The notes under the pieces are model-generated. The model saw nothing but the letters and a program-made list of their open reading frames with translations. It was not told the origin of the DNA and ran no database searches. The translations under genes were made by a program, and so were the position numbers. From NCBI RefSeq assembly GCF_029255185.1, contig NZ_JAPUVO010000130.1, positions 41,971-105,970 of the forward strand: DNA of 64,000 nucleotides, in the 5' to 3' direction. Source of the stretch: Propionivibrio sp. (lineage in GTDB: Bacteria; Pseudomonadota; Gammaproteobacteria; Burkholderiales; Rhodocyclaceae). Of this stretch, positions 47,324 to 57,687 are shown piece by piece (position 1 is the stretch's first letter; the number at the start of each line of letters is the position of its first letter).

Positions 47324-49333
47324 TCATCCGCGGGTCAGCACCAGAAGGGTGAGCAGCGTCACAAAGCTGTAAAGCAGATAGATCGCGATCCGCCCCTGCT
47401 GCAGGAAGGCGATCAGCCGCGTACCCTGCTCGACGATCCTGGCGATGGGCAGGTAGAGCCAGTACCAGAAGGGGTCTTCGACCAGGCTGCGGTAACGCGG
47501 GTGGGTATCAAAGGGTGACGGGTGTTCGCGCGTGCGTTTGAAGAAAGGTGAGAAAATTCTGCGAATCGGCTGGCCGAAACCCTCGGCGGTGTCCTGCATG
47601 CGGCTGGTTTGCAGCGGGAAACCGCAGTCCCAGGCCGGGACGCGCTGTAGGCGTCCATGGTAGAAGCGGCGCACCACCCAATAGACCAGCGGCATGAACA
47701 GGGCAATGCTGACCAGGAAAATGGCCGGACTGTAGCTGGCCCGATCCTCGCTGATCGGCGCCAGTAGCCACCAGCCATGGCTGGTCGCGGTGTAGCGCAG
47801 ACCACTGCCGACCAACAGGCGGGTGACCGGGTCGAGCAGCGCAATGACGACATTGGGGAGCAGGCCAAGCAGCACGCAGCCAACGGCCAGCCAGAGCAGC
47901 CCAAGACGTTCCAGGCGGCCAGCGTCACGGGCTTGCGCAAGCTTTTCCTCGCGTGGTTGGCCGAGGAAGACGATGCCGAAAAACTTGACCATGGCAAAAC
48001 CGGCCAGTGCGGCGATCAGCGCGACGGCGCCGGCAACGACCGGCAGCAGCATGTTCAGATAGCCTTGCGGCAGACCGGAGGTGAACAGGAAGCTTTGCAG
48101 CAGCAGCCATTCGGAAACGAAGCCGTTGAATGGTGGCAGGCCGGCCGAAGCCAGCACACCGATGAGTGCCAGCCAGGTGACCCATGGCATGCGGTGAATC
48201 AGGCCGCCGAGCTTGCCGAGGTTGCGTTCGCGTGTGGCATGCAAAACCGAGCCGGTGCACAGGAAGAGCAGGCTTTTGAAGAAGGCATGATTCAGACAAT
48301 GGTAAAGGGTGGCGGTCAGCGCCAGGGCGGCCAGACTGGGCAGCAGGAAGGATTTGAAGATGAGGGTCAGCCCGAAGCCAACAAAAATTAGCCCGATATT
48401 CTCGATCGACGAGTAGGCGAGCAGGCGTTTCATGTCGCTTTGCACCGTTGAGAAGATCACGCCGAACAGGGCAGTGACCAGTCCGAGCAGGAGAAGCAGA
48501 ATGCCCCACCACCACAGTTGCGCATGCAGCAGGTCGAAGCTGACGCGCAACAGGCCGTAGATTGCCGTTTTGAGCATGACGCCGCTCATCATTGCCGAGA
48601 CCGGCGAGGGGGCCGCTGGGTGTGCTTCGGGTAGCCAGATGTGCAGCGGCAGGAGGCCGGCCTTGGCGCCGAAGCCGAAAAGTGCGAGCAGGAAAGCGAT
48701 GGTTGGCCAGAAGCCCGCAACTGAAAAGTTGCGCATGGCGTCGAAAGTGTAGTCTCCGGCGCTGCCCGCCATCACGCCAAAGGACAGCAAAATGCCGACG
48801 GCGCCGATGTGCGCAACCAGCAGGTAGAGATAGCCGGCACGCCGGATTTCGGCATGGCGGTGTTCCGAGGTGACCAGGAGGAAGGAACTGAGCGCCATTG
48901 ATTCCCAGGCCACCATGAAGGAATAGCCGTCGTCGGCGAGCATAACGAAGGCCATGCTGGTCAGGAAAATGTGATAGAGCAGGCATTGCAGGCCGGGCGC
49001 CGTACCCTCGCCCTTGCGGAAATAACCGGCGGCGTAGATCGAGATGCCGGCAGCGGTCGCGCCAAGGAGGAAAAGGAAGAAGGCGGATAGTGCGTCGAGA
49101 CGCAAATGGAAGGGCAGGTCAGGCAGGCCGAGGGGCAGGATGCGCACTTGCGGGCTGGCGCCGACGCCAAAGAGTGCGAGCAGGGCAAGGAGCAGGGCGC
49201 AGAGCGCGCCGAGCGGGAAAAGAACGCGGCTGATCAGTCTGAAATTGCGTGGAAAACTCACGCCAATGACGCCAATCAACAGCCAGCCCAGGGCGGTAAT
49301 CAGAACCCAGTCGATCAGCAGCGCTTGGCGCAT
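47324..49333 (-). CDS. hyfB: Hydrogenase-4 component B / NuoL-like membrane subunit
   Basis: The protein has 669 residues with about 16 membrane segments. Motifs include FMVAWESMALSSFLLVTSEH (conserved Glu), LPLHIWLPEAHPAAPSPVSA, LLAYSSIENIGLIFVGFG and LYHCLNHAFFKSLLFL. It is the first gene of the Ehr operon, with GGAGAG before the ATG. The C-terminal region (VPAWDCGFPLQTSRMQDTAE) is the usual HyfB tail. Confidence 0.93.
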   Translation of the reverse strand: MRQALLIDWVLITALGWLLIGVIGVSFPRNFRLISRVLFPLGALCALLLALLALFGVGASPQVRILPLGLPDLPFHLRLDALSAFFLFLLGATAAGISIYAAGYFRKGEGTAPGLQCLLYHIFLTSMAFVMLADDGYSFMVAWESMALSSFLLVTSEHRHAEIRRAGYLYLLVAHIGAVGILLSFGVMAGSAGDYTFDAMRNFSVAGFWPTIAFLLALFGFGAKAGLLPLHIWLPEAHPAAPSPVSAMMSGVMLKTAIYGLLRVSFDLLHAQLWWWGILLLLLGLVTALFGVIFSTVQSDMKRLLAYSSIENIGLIFVGFGLTLIFKSFLLPSLAALALTATLYHCLNHAFFKSLLFLCTGSVLHATRERNLGKLGGLIHRMPWVTWLALIGVLASAGLPPFNGFVSEWLLLQSFLFTSGLPQGYLNMLLPVVAGAVALIAALAGFAMVKFFGIVFLGQPREEKLAQARDAGRLERLGLLWLAVGCVLLGLLPNVVIALLDPVTRLLVGSGLRYTATSHGWWLLAPISEDRASYSPAIFLVSIALFMPLVYWVVRRFYHGRLQRVPAWDCGFPLQTSRMQDTAEGFGQPIRRIFSPFFKRTREHPSPFDTHPRYRSLVEDPFWYWLYLPIARIVEQGTRLIAFLQQGRIAIYLLYSFVTLLTLLVLTRG

Positions 49334-49804
49334 TTTTGGCGCTCTCCTAACAGCCCGTCGGACTTAAGCGCGAGCAGCGGTCAAATTCCCCGATCCGGGA
49401 AAAATGGACGCGCCTTTGGATAAAATCAGGGTAATTCGGCATAGGGATGCAATGCTTCTGTTCTATTCTGGTGCGGCGTTACTGCCGATATAGATTTTCC
49501 CGTTTGGAAACGTAATTTTGTAGAGGATACTCTGATTCATTTTTGAGATTTCCGGCCCGTCATCTCACCGCCACCAGAACCGTCGCCCTCCCCATCATCC
49601 TTTTTTGCTCAACTGCCGCAATCAACTCTTGATCGATAAGTGGTCAGAATATACATCAGCTTCTCTTTCACGACCGTCATTTCTGACTGCCAGAAATCGA
49701 ACTCAGGCAAATACATTGTTTCCGCTGCGCTTGCCCGTATACTTCTCGCCTTTAGCGACGCGGTGTCTTCGTAAAGTCTTTTTCGTTCTACCAGGAGTTT
49801 CTAA
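49334..49804. other. 471-bp divergent control region between the Ehr operon and tkt
   Basis: No convincing gene is present. A 67-codon frame at 49605-49808 lacks a ribosome binding site and overlaps the tkt start. The region is less GC-rich than its surroundings. A plausible tkt promoter lies at 49716-49743. I could not identify a clear promoter for the hyf direction. Confidence 0.6.
49716..49743 (+). promoter_or_regulatory. Putative sigma-70 promoter of tkt
   Basis: TTGTTT (49716-49721) and TATACT (49738-49743) are spaced by 16 bp, about 60 bp before the tkt ATG. Confidence 0.4.
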
Positions 49805-51820
49805 ATGAGTTCTCAAGTTTCACTGGCCAATGCCATCCGCGTGCTCGCCATGGATGGCGTACAGGCGGCCAATTCAGGGCACCCGGGCGCGCCAATGGGG
49901 ATGGCTGAAATCGCGGTGGCGCTGTGGAATCGGCACCTCAAGCACAACCCAGCCGATCCGAAATGGCCCAACCGCGATCGTTTCGTCCTCTCTAACGGCC
50001 ATGCCTCGATGTTGCTCTACTCGCTGCTGAACCTGACCGGCTACGACTTGCCGCTCGACGAACTCAAGCGCTTCCGGCAACTGCACAGCAAAACGCCGGG
50101 CCATCCGGAATATGGTCACACCGTTGGTGTCGAAACGACCACCGGCCCTCTCGGCCAGGGTCTGGGCAATAGCGTCGGTTTCGCCCTCGCCGAACACTTG
50201 TTGGCGACCGAATTCAATCGCGATGGTTTCCCGATTGTTGACCACTACAGCTACGTCTTCATGGGCGATGGCTGCATGATGGAAGGCATTTCCCACGAAG
50301 TGTGTTCGCTGGCCGGCACCTGGAAACTGTCCAAACTGATCGTTTTCTACGATGACAACGGGATCTCCATCGATGGCGACGTCAGTGGCTGGTTCGCCGA
50401 CGACACTGCGAAGCGCTTCGAGGCCTACGGCTGGAACGTGATCCGCAATGTCGATGGACACGACATCGATGCCGTGGATCGCGCCATCATTGCTGCCAAG
50501 TCGCAAAATGCCAAGCCCACCCTGATTTGCTGCAAGACGGTCATTGGCCAGGGCTCGCCGAACAAGGCCGGCGGGCATGACGTGCACGGCTCGCCGCTGG
50601 GCAAGGACGAAGTCGCCGCGACGCGCGCCGCGCTGGGAATTGCCGACGGTGCGTTTGAAGTCCCCGCAGCAGTGCGCACGCTGTGGGACGGTCGCGTCGC
50701 TGGCGCCAAACGTCAGCGCGAGTGGCAGGACCTACTTGCTGCCTATCGTGCCGCCCACCCGGCGCTGGCCGCCGAATTCGAGCGCCGCACCCAGGGTGGT
50801 TTGCACGCTGACTTTGCCGCCAGTTCGGCCGACATACTGAAAGCCATTGCGGCCAAGGCGGAAGTCATTGCCACGCGCAAATCATCACAGAACGCCATTC
50901 AGGCGCTGGCGCCGGTGATGCCGGAATTTATTGGCGGCTCCGCCGACCTGGCCCCGTCCAACCTGACCCAGTGGCGAGGTTGCCATGACCTGCGTCCGGA
51001 AGCGATGACCGCAGGCGGTAACTACATTCACTACGGTGTTCGTGAATTCGGCATGGCCGCAATCATGAACGGTCTGGTCCTGCACGGGGGCTTCCGGCCC
51101 TACGGCGGCACCTTCCTGATGTTTTCCGAGTACGCGCGCAATGCCATCCGAATGGCAGCTCTGATGAAGATCAATCCGATCTACGTGTTCACGCACGACT
51201 CCGTCGGCGTTGGCGAAGATGGCCCGACGCACCAGCCGATCGAGCAGACGGCGACCTTGCGCATGATGCCCAATCTGGATGTGTGGCGCCCCTGCGACAG
51301 CGTCGAAACCTTCGTTGCCTGGCAAATCGCCATCGAGCACCGCAACACGCCCACGGCGCTGATCCTGAGTCGGCAGAATCTGCCGCATCAGACGCGCGAC
51401 GAGAAACAAATCGCCGAGATTCGGCGTGGCGGCTATCTGCTCAGGGATTGTTCCGGCGCACCGCAGGTGGTCATCATCGCCACCGGCTCCGAAGTGGGTC
51501 TGGCGGTTAGCGCACAGCAGACGCTGGCCGAACAAGGCGTCGCCGTGCGCGTCGTGTCAATGCCGTCAAACTTCATCTTCGACCAGCAGGACGCAGACTA
51601 CCGCGACGCCGTGTTGCCGCGCGGCGTGCCGCGTGTGGCGGTGGAAGCCGGTGTCACCGGCTACTGGCGGCAGTACGTCGGACTCGATGGCGCGGTGGTC
51701 GGTATTGATCGCTTTGGCGAATGCGGGCCAGCCGGCCAGGTTTTCGACTACCTCGGCGTTACCGTGGCCAAGGTGGTCGAGGCCGTCAATCGGGTGGTCG
51801 CATTTTCTCACAGCCTCTGA
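49805..51820 (+). CDS. tkt: Transketolase
   Basis: The protein has 671 residues, with CCAGGAG before the ATG. Thiamine-diphosphate motifs are [20 protein letters not shown] ... [10 protein letters not shown]. Other family motifs are [34 protein letters not shown] and [20 protein letters not shown]. It transfers two-carbon units in the pentose phosphate (or Calvin) cycle. No Calvin-cycle genes lie next to it. It probably has its own promoter. Confidence 0.97.
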   Translation: MSSQVSLANAIRVLAMDGVQAANSGHPGAPMGMAEIAVALWNRHLKHNPADPKWPNRDRFVLSNGHASMLLYSLLNLTGYDLPLDELKRFRQLHSKTPGHPEYGHTVGVETTTGPLGQGLGNSVGFALAEHLLATEFNRDGFPIVDHYSYVFMGDGCMMEGISHEVCSLAGTWKLSKLIVFYDDNGISIDGDVSGWFADDTAKRFEAYGWNVIRNVDGHDIDAVDRAIIAAKSQNAKPTLICCKTVIGQGSPNKAGGHDVHGSPLGKDEVAATRAALGIADGAFEVPAAVRTLWDGRVAGAKRQREWQDLLAAYRAAHPALAAEFERRTQGGLHADFAASSADILKAIAAKAEVIATRKSSQNAIQALAPVMPEFIGGSADLAPSNLTQWRGCHDLRPEAMTAGGNYIHYGVREFGMAAIMNGLVLHGGFRPYGGTFLMFSEYARNAIRMAALMKINPIYVFTHDSVGVGEDGPTHQPIEQTATLRMMPNLDVWRPCDSVETFVAWQIAIEHRNTPTALILSRQNLPHQTRDEKQIAEIRRGGYLLRDCSGAPQVVIIATGSEVGLAVSAQQTLAEQGVAVRVVSMPSNFIFDQQDADYRDAVLPRGVPRVAVEAGVTGYWRQYVGLDGAVVGIDRFGECGPAGQVFDYLGVTVAKVVEAVNRVVAFSHSL

Positions 51821-52067
51821 GTCCCGGACTGCAACGTTCGGTGATTATCAAGGCATGGACACCAACGCCCGTACAGCGTCGTCGTCAATGGTCCACATCG
51901 ACCCTTAGTTATGTTGCAATAAACCAACAGGGCGCCAAGCGTGAACTGCCAAGCAATGAAGATTAACGGTGTTTCGAAAAGGGGCGCTTTAGAATCGACG
52001 CTGTTACCCTGTGGCGGGGTGTCGTTCCGTTTGCCATGACCATAAGTAATTCATAGGAGGGGCTGTA

Positions 52068-53330
52068 ATGTCGCAAATTAACTCAATGAAACTGATTCCG
52101 GCATTGGTGCTGGCCGCTTTTTCGGGCGCGGCAAACGCGTCCGGTTTCCAGCTTCTGGAGCAGAATGCCAGTGGCATCAGTAGCGCCTACGCCGGTTCGG
52201 CAGCGGTCGCCGAGAACGCCAGTACCATTTACTTCAACCCGGCCGGCATGACACAGTTGCAAACTCATGAAGTTTCTGCCGGTGTTGCAGCAGTGGGTCC
52301 CACCTTCAAGTTCCACAACCAAGGATCGAGTGTAGGCGCCTTTGCTACGGCAGGCGAGGGCGGTAACGCTGGCGGCTGGTCGGCTATTCCCAACGGCTAT
52401 GTGTCGTGGGCGCTGAACAAGGACGTCTACGTTGGTGTCGGCTTTAGCGCACCGTTTGGCTTGAAAACCGAATATGACAAGCCGTGGCTTGGCGCCGCGC
52501 AAGCCACGATGTTTGAGATCAAGACCTATAACATCAATCCGTCTATCGCCTATCGCGTTAACGACAAGGTTTCTCTTGGTGCTGGCCTTAACTGGCAGCG
52601 TGTTGAGGCGACTTACGAACGGCAGGCGTCCATCGGAGCGGGAGCCGCTACGCCGATCAAGCTGGGTCTGGATGATGATGCCTGGGGCTGGAATGTGGGC
52701 GCTCTATTTACCCTGTCGCCGTCGACCAAGGTGGGGGTTTCCTACCGTTCCACCATCCAGTACCACACTGAAGGAAGGCTGGATGTAGCTAACGGGGGGC
52801 CGTCATCGGCCGATGCCAAGGCCGATCTCAAACTGCCCGATACCTTCATCATGAGCGTGACGCAGAAGCTAAGCGACCGGTGGGAAATGCTCGGTGATGT
52901 GTCGTGGACCGGCTGGAGTTCGATTCCGAAGGTGGACATCATGAACGTCACGACGGGTTCATCGACACCTGTGCAGACACTTGAAACCGACTTCCGCGAT
53001 ACCTGGCGGGTCGCTCTTGGTGGTAATTACAAGTACAACGATGCTTGGAAACTGAAATTTGGCATGGCTTACGATCAGACGCCGGTCAAGAGGCCAGAAA
53101 ATCGCTTGGTTTCGCTGCCCGATAATGACCGTGTATGGTTTTCCTTTGGCACACAGTGGGTTGTGGACAAGGCATCAAGGCTGGATCTGGGATTGACTTA
53201 CATTGTCATCAAAGACAGCAAGATTGACAATGATCAGGGCACAGTTGCGGCGCCTCTGCGCGGTCGGGTGACCGGCGAATATACCGGTAACATCTGGCTG
53301 CTCGGCGCCCAGTACTCGATGTCTTTCTGA
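52068..53330 (+). CDS. FadL/TodX-family outer-membrane transporter for long-chain fatty acids or hydrocarbons
   Basis: This 420-residue protein follows ATAGGAGGGG. A signal peptide (MKLIPALVLAAFSGAANA, from residue 7) precedes the FadL hallmark SGFQLLEQNASGISSAYAGS, then AENASTIYFNPAGMTQL. The C-terminus ends in Phe, as expected for a beta-barrel. It would admit hydrophobic substrates. The downstream beta-oxidation genes support fatty acids, but a strong terminator separates them from it. Confidence 0.93.
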   Translation: MSQINSMKLIPALVLAAFSGAANASGFQLLEQNASGISSAYAGSAAVAENASTIYFNPAGMTQLQTHEVSAGVAAVGPTFKFHNQGSSVGAFATAGEGGNAGGWSAIPNGYVSWALNKDVYVGVGFSAPFGLKTEYDKPWLGAAQATMFEIKTYNINPSIAYRVNDKVSLGAGLNWQRVEATYERQASIGAGAATPIKLGLDDDAWGWNVGALFTLSPSTKVGVSYRSTIQYHTEGRLDVANGGPSSADAKADLKLPDTFIMSVTQKLSDRWEMLGDVSWTGWSSIPKVDIMNVTTGSSTPVQTLETDFRDTWRVALGGNYKYNDAWKLKFGMAYDQTPVKRPENRLVSLPDNDRVWFSFGTQWVVDKASRLDLGLTYIVIKDSKIDNDQGTVAAPLRGRVTGEYTGNIWLLGAQYSMSF

Positions 53331-53350
53331 CCTGGTTCGTCGGCTTCTCC

Positions 53351-53381
53351 AAAACGCCCCGAATTCCGGGGCGTTTTTTTT
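53351..53381 (+). terminator. Intrinsic terminator after fadL-like gene
   Basis: AAAACGCCCCG (53351-53361) pairs with CGGGGCGTTTT (53367-53377), followed by more T. Stem and T run are both strong. Confidence 0.93.
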
Positions 53382-53416
53382 AATGAAAAATCCAGGACTA
53401 CCCCAAGGAGGATAGC

Positions 53417-55795
53417 TTGAGCAACTTTATCGTACGCAAGGCCGCAGTACTCGGGGCCGGGGTGATGGGCGCGCAGATTGCCGCGCATCTGGTCAATGCC
53501 GACGTTCCGGTGGTGCTGTTTGATCTGCCGGCCAGGGAGGGCGATCCGAACGGGATCGTCAACAAAGCACTCGACGGACTGATAAAGCTTGAACCGTCGC
53601 CGCTCGCCACAAAAGATCGCGTTGCTTACATTGATGCCGCCAATTATGAGCAGCACCTTGATCGACTCGGGACCTGTGACCTGATCATCGAGGCCATCGC
53701 CGAGAAGATGGAGTGGAAAGACGATCTGTATCAAAAAATCGCGCCCTTCATTTCACCGAACGCGATCATCGCCTCGAACACCTCGGGTCTGTCGATCAAC
53801 CGTCTGTCGCAGGGCTTGCCCGAAGCCTTGCGCGCGCAGTTCTGCGGCATCCATTTCTTCAACCCGCCGCGTTACATGCATCTTGTTGAACTGATCGCGA
53901 CCCAAAGCACAGCGCCGGAACTGCTCGACAAGCTTGAGTCCTGGCTGGTTTCCCGTCTCGGCAAGGGCGTCGTGCGGGCGCTCGATACGCCCAATTTCGT
54001 CGCCAACCGCGTCGGTGTCTTTTCGATTCTCGCCGTCATGCACCACACACAGCAGTTCGGGCTCGGCTTCGATGTCGTTGATGCGCTGACCGGTCCGCTG
54101 ATCGGCCGGCCGAAGAGCGCAACTTATCGCACCGCCGATGTGGTCGGCCTGGACACCATGGCGCATGTCATCAAAACCATGCAGGACACCCTGCCCGATG
54201 ATCCCTGGCACGTGTTCTATGCTGTGCCGGCGTGGCTGTCGGCGCTGATCGCCCAGGGCGCGCTTGGGCAGAAGACCCGCTGTGGCATCTTCAAAAAAGA
54301 AGGCCAGGCGATCAGGGTGTTCGACCTGGCAACGCAGGAGTATCGCGATTCAGTGGTCGACATCGCGCCTGAGTTGCTGGCCATTCTCAAGAACCGCAAT
54401 CCGGTCGAGAAATTCGCGCAATTGCGTTTCTGCGAGCATCCACAGGCACAGTTTCTGTGGGCCATTTTCCGCGATATTTTCCATTACGCCGCCTTCCACC
54501 TGGCCGATATTGCCGACAATGCACGCGATTTGGATTTCGCCATGCGCTGGGGGTTTGGCTGGACGCAAGGCCCGCTGGAAAGCTGGCAGGCCGCCGGCTG
54601 GAGCGCCATAGCCGAAGCCGTCAAGGCCGATATCGACGCTGGCCGGGCGATGTGCTCAGCAGCTCTGCCAGCCTGGGTTTTCTCACGCGACGGCGTGCAT
54701 TCCGCAGCCGGTTCGTATTCGGCGAGCGCCGACGACATCCGGCCACGTTCGGCCCTGCCCGTCTATCAACGGCAGATTTTCCCCGAGCGCGTATTGGGTG
54801 AAAACCCCGTCGCCGGAACAACAGTGTGGGAGAACGAGGGTGTGCGTTTATGGATCCTGCCGCAGCTTGACAGCGAAATTGCCATCGTCAGCGTCAAATC
54901 CAAAAACCACACCTTGGGCCGCGATGTGATCATCGGTATGCGCGAGGCGATTACACGGGCTGAGGCCGACTTCCAGGGTTTAGTCGTTTGGCATGAAGCG
55001 CCGTTTGCCCTCGGCGCCAACCTCAAGGAGGTGGTCGAGGCGATCACGGCCGGTCAGTTCGAAATGCTCGAAGCCTATGTTGGCGAGTTCCAGAACGCTG
55101 CGCTGGCGCTCAAGTACGCCAAGTTGCCGGTGGTTGCTGCCGTGCAGGGCATGGCCCTGGGTGGCGGTTGCGAGTTCCTGATGCATTGCGCTAAACGCGT
55201 GGTCGCGCTCGAAAGCTATATCGGCCTGGTCGAAGCCGGCGTCGGCCTGATTCCAGCCGGCGGCGGTTGCAAGGAGTTCGCCATTCGCGCCTGGCAGTTG
55301 GCGGCGAAAACGGGGGGCAACGACCCCTTCGAATTCATCCAGCCGGTATTCTCGACGATTGCCATGGCCACTGTGTCCAAGAGCGGCGCGCAGGCGAAGG
55401 AACTCGGTTTTGTTCTCGATACGGACAAGGTCGTATTCAACGCCAACGAACTACTCTACGTCGCGCTGCGCGAGGCGCGCGGCATGGCCGAAGCTGGCTA
55501 TTGCCCGAAACTGTCGCCGCGCAATATCAAAGTGGCGGGGCGCACCGGGATCGCCAATTGCGAGATGATGCTGGCCAACATGAAGGAAGGCGGAATGATT
55601 TCCGCGTATGACTATCTGGTCGCCAAATACGTGGCGACAGCGTTGTGTGGGGGTGATGTCGAGACCGGTTCTCTGGTTGATGAAGCGTGGCTGCTCACGG
55701 TTGAGCGCAAACTCTTTGTTGAGCTGCTAAAGAACGAAAAAACCCGGCAGCGTATCCAGTACACGCTGGAAACCGGCAAACCGTTGCGCAACTGA
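53417..55795 (+). CDS. 3-hydroxyacyl-CoA dehydrogenase / enoyl-CoA hydratase, FadN type
   Basis: A TTG start at 53417, preceded by AAGGAGG, gives 792 residues. The order is that of FadN rather than FadB. An NAD-binding hydroxyacyl-CoA dehydrogenase comes first (AVLGAGVMGAQIAAHLVNAD, NTSGLSINRL, IHFFNPPRYMHLVE). A crotonase domain lies near the C-terminus (ALGANLKEVVEA, AAVQGMALGGGCEFLMHC, GLVEAGVGLIPAGGG). It performs two steps of beta-oxidation. The thiolase gene follows after 19 bp in the same operon. Confidence 0.94.
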   Translation: MSNFIVRKAAVLGAGVMGAQIAAHLVNADVPVVLFDLPAREGDPNGIVNKALDGLIKLEPSPLATKDRVAYIDAANYEQHLDRLGTCDLIIEAIAEKMEWKDDLYQKIAPFISPNAIIASNTSGLSINRLSQGLPEALRAQFCGIHFFNPPRYMHLVELIATQSTAPELLDKLESWLVSRLGKGVVRALDTPNFVANRVGVFSILAVMHHTQQFGLGFDVVDALTGPLIGRPKSATYRTADVVGLDTMAHVIKTMQDTLPDDPWHVFYAVPAWLSALIAQGALGQKTRCGIFKKEGQAIRVFDLATQEYRDSVVDIAPELLAILKNRNPVEKFAQLRFCEHPQAQFLWAIFRDIFHYAAFHLADIADNARDLDFAMRWGFGWTQGPLESWQAAGWSAIAEAVKADIDAGRAMCSAALPAWVFSRDGVHSAAGSYSASADDIRPRSALPVYQRQIFPERVLGENPVAGTTVWENEGVRLWILPQLDSEIAIVSVKSKNHTLGRDVIIGMREAITRAEADFQGLVVWHEAPFALGANLKEVVEAITAGQFEMLEAYVGEFQNAALALKYAKLPVVAAVQGMALGGGCEFLMHCAKRVVALESYIGLVEAGVGLIPAGGGCKEFAIRAWQLAAKTGGNDPFEFIQPVFSTIAMATVSKSGAQAKELGFVLDTDKVVFNANELLYVALREARGMAEAGYCPKLSPRNIKVAGRTGIANCEMMLANMKEGGMISAYDYLVAKYVATALCGGDVETGSLVDEAWLLTVERKLFVELLKNEKTRQRIQYTLETGKPLRN

Positions 55796-55814
55796 GCGAC
55801 AGGAGACAGACAAC

Positions 55815-57017
55815 ATGAGCAAGCAGATTCAGGAAGCCTATATCGTCGCCGCGACACGTCTGCCAGTGGCCAAGCGCAAGGGAATGTTCGGTTACGTGCG
55901 TCCGGACGACATGCTGGCGCATGCCATCAAGTCGGTCATGGCGCAGGCGCCGGGGCTCGACCCGGCGCTGGTCGAGGACGTCATCGTCGGCTGCGCCATG
56001 CCGGAAGCCGAGCAGGGGATGAACGTCGCGCGCATCGGCCTGCTGCTGGCCGGCCTGCCCAATACCGTGCCGGGCATTACCATCAACCGCTTTTGCTCCT
56101 CCGGGGTGCAGGCGGTGGCCGATGCCGCTGCGCGTATCCGTCTGGGTGAGGCGGACGTGATGGTCGCCGCCGGCACCGAAACCATGTCGCTGCTCAACCA
56201 GATGATGGGTAACAAGATTGCCATGAACCCGGCAATCTTCGAGAAGGACGAGAACTACGCCATCGCTTTTGGCATGGGTTTGACCGCCGAGAAAGTGGCA
56301 GCACAGTGGAAGATTTCGCGCGAAGACCAGGACGCCTTTGCCGTCGCGTCGCACCAGAAGGCCTGTGCAGCCATCCAGGCCGGACACTTCAAGGCCGAGA
56401 TTTCACCCTACCCCATCAAGTCGCATGTGCCGAATCTGAAAACCGGTGAAGTGATGATAAATGACTATCTGGCCGATACCGACGAAGGCCCGCGTCCGGA
56501 TAGTTCGCTGGAACGTCTGGCCAAACTCAAGCCGGTATTTTCAGCGCGTGGTTCGGTAACTGCGGGCAACAGTTCACAGATGTCCGACGGCGCAGCGGCC
56601 GTACTGCTCGTTTCGGAGAAGATCCTCAAGCAGTACAAGCTCAAGCCCTTGGCTCGCTTTGCCGGTTTTGCGGTGGCCGGCGTGCCGCCGCAGATCATGG
56701 GCATTGGCCCGGTCGAAGCCATTCCGCGCGTGCTCAAACAGACCGGCATCAGCCAGCAGGACGTGGATTGGTTCGAGTTGAACGAAGCTTTTGCCGCCCA
56801 GTCGTTGGCCGTCATGCGGACTCTGGATCTCGACCCGGCGAAGGTTAACCCGCTGGGCGGCGCCATTGCCCTGGGTCACCCGCTCGGCGCCACCGGCGCG
56901 GTACGCACGGCAACCCTTGTGCATGGCTTGCAGCGGACGAAACAACGCTACGGCATGGTGACCATGTGCATCGGCACCGGCATGGGCGCCGCCGGGCTGT
57001 TTGAAGCGATGTTCTAA
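55815..57017 (+). CDS. Acetyl-CoA C-acyltransferase (beta-oxidation thiolase)
   Basis: The protein has 400 residues. The nucleophile Cys lies in NRFCSSGVQAVADAA. The catalytic His lies in GGAIALGHPLGATGA, and the second Cys in MVTMCIGTGMGAAG. It cleaves 3-ketoacyl-CoA to acetyl-CoA. With the FadN-type enzyme it completes a degradative fatty-acid module; an acyl-CoA dehydrogenase is not in this window. The FadA/FadI subtype is not resolved. Confidence 0.95.
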   Translation: MSKQIQEAYIVAATRLPVAKRKGMFGYVRPDDMLAHAIKSVMAQAPGLDPALVEDVIVGCAMPEAEQGMNVARIGLLLAGLPNTVPGITINRFCSSGVQAVADAAARIRLGEADVMVAAGTETMSLLNQMMGNKIAMNPAIFEKDENYAIAFGMGLTAEKVAAQWKISREDQDAFAVASHQKACAAIQAGHFKAEISPYPIKSHVPNLKTGEVMINDYLADTDEGPRPDSSLERLAKLKPVFSARGSVTAGNSSQMSDGAAAVLLVSEKILKQYKLKPLARFAGFAVAGVPPQIMGIGPVEAIPRVLKQTGISQQDVDWFELNEAFAAQSLAVMRTLDLDPAKVNPLGGAIALGHPLGATGAVRTATLVHGLQRTKQRYGMVTMCIGTGMGAAGLFEAMF

Positions 57018-57132
57018 AGGACAGTGTGGTTTGGGGTCTGTGCGGTGCTTCATTTTGCAGCGGGGAATAAGCGAATAAGCCTGCGAGAGTGTCTGGCATA
57101 ATACCGTCCAGATACTCTGACGCAGGCGACTA

Positions 57133-57660
57133 ATGGATTTTGAAGTACTGGCCAATTTGAGCTGGCGCGAAGCGCTGATCGCGATTGTTGCGTTGCTCGC
57201 GCTCTATGTCGTCGTCGTTTTTTTTCGCCTGCGTCGTCTCGGACAGGGGAAGGTAAACGTCAGCGTTCCTGAGCAGTTGGCCGCAAAGTCGGCCATTTCC
57301 GCCTACGCTGCGGTGCAGGAGTCGCCCGCGGCGCTGGTTGCACCGTCTGAATTCGCCTTTCCATGGAATGAGCCGCCCGCAGAAATTCCAGGCCAGCAGC
57401 GCGTCGAAGCGCTGGAACGCGAACTTGCGCAACTGCGTGAAGAGGTCAGGGACTTGCGTGCTGACGTACTAAACCTGCGCGAAAAACAGCGGTGCGACTT
57501 GGCGCAGTCACAGGCCGTGCAAAATGTCTCACCGCTTTATAGCGATGCAATGCAGATGGTGATCCAGGGGCATGATGCGGCCAGCATTTCGCAGCATTGC
57601 GGCATTTCCCGCGCGGAGGCCGAACTGGTTGTCGCCCTGGTGCGCAATCGCAACGACTGA
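57133..57660 (+). CDS. DUF2802 membrane-anchored protein
   Basis: The protein has 175 residues. One membrane segment near the N-terminus (ALIAIVALLALYVVVVFF) is followed by a variable linker, a coiled coil (RVEALERELAQLREEVRDLR, then ADVLNLREKQ) and a C-terminal helix-turn-helix-like DUF2802 region (MVIQGHDAASISQHCGISRA). The family often sits near flagellar or envelope genes. It is followed by the SPOR gene after 27 bp, so a joint envelope role is plausible. Confidence 0.85.
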   Translation: MDFEVLANLSWREALIAIVALLALYVVVVFFRLRRLGQGKVNVSVPEQLAAKSAISAYAAVQESPAALVAPSEFAFPWNEPPAEIPGQQRVEALERELAQLREEVRDLRADVLNLREKQRCDLAQSQAVQNVSPLYSDAMQMVIQGHDAASISQHCGISRAEAELVVALVRNRND

Positions 57661-57687
57661 ACATGATGCTACAGGCAGGGAGAGACC

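Noticed and set aside
42155-49333. Functional hydrogenase-4 / formate hydrogenlyase
   Set aside because: The large subunit has no NiFe-binding cysteines, and no formate dehydrogenase or maturation genes accompany it.
49430-49470. Possible sigma-54 promoter (GG...GC pattern) upstream of tkt
   Set aside because: The spacing between GG and GC is 9, not 10, and the flanking consensus is poor.
49605-49808. 67-codon frame upstream of tkt
   Set aside because: No ribosome binding site, low-complexity Ser/Arg-rich product, and it overlaps the tkt promoter and start.
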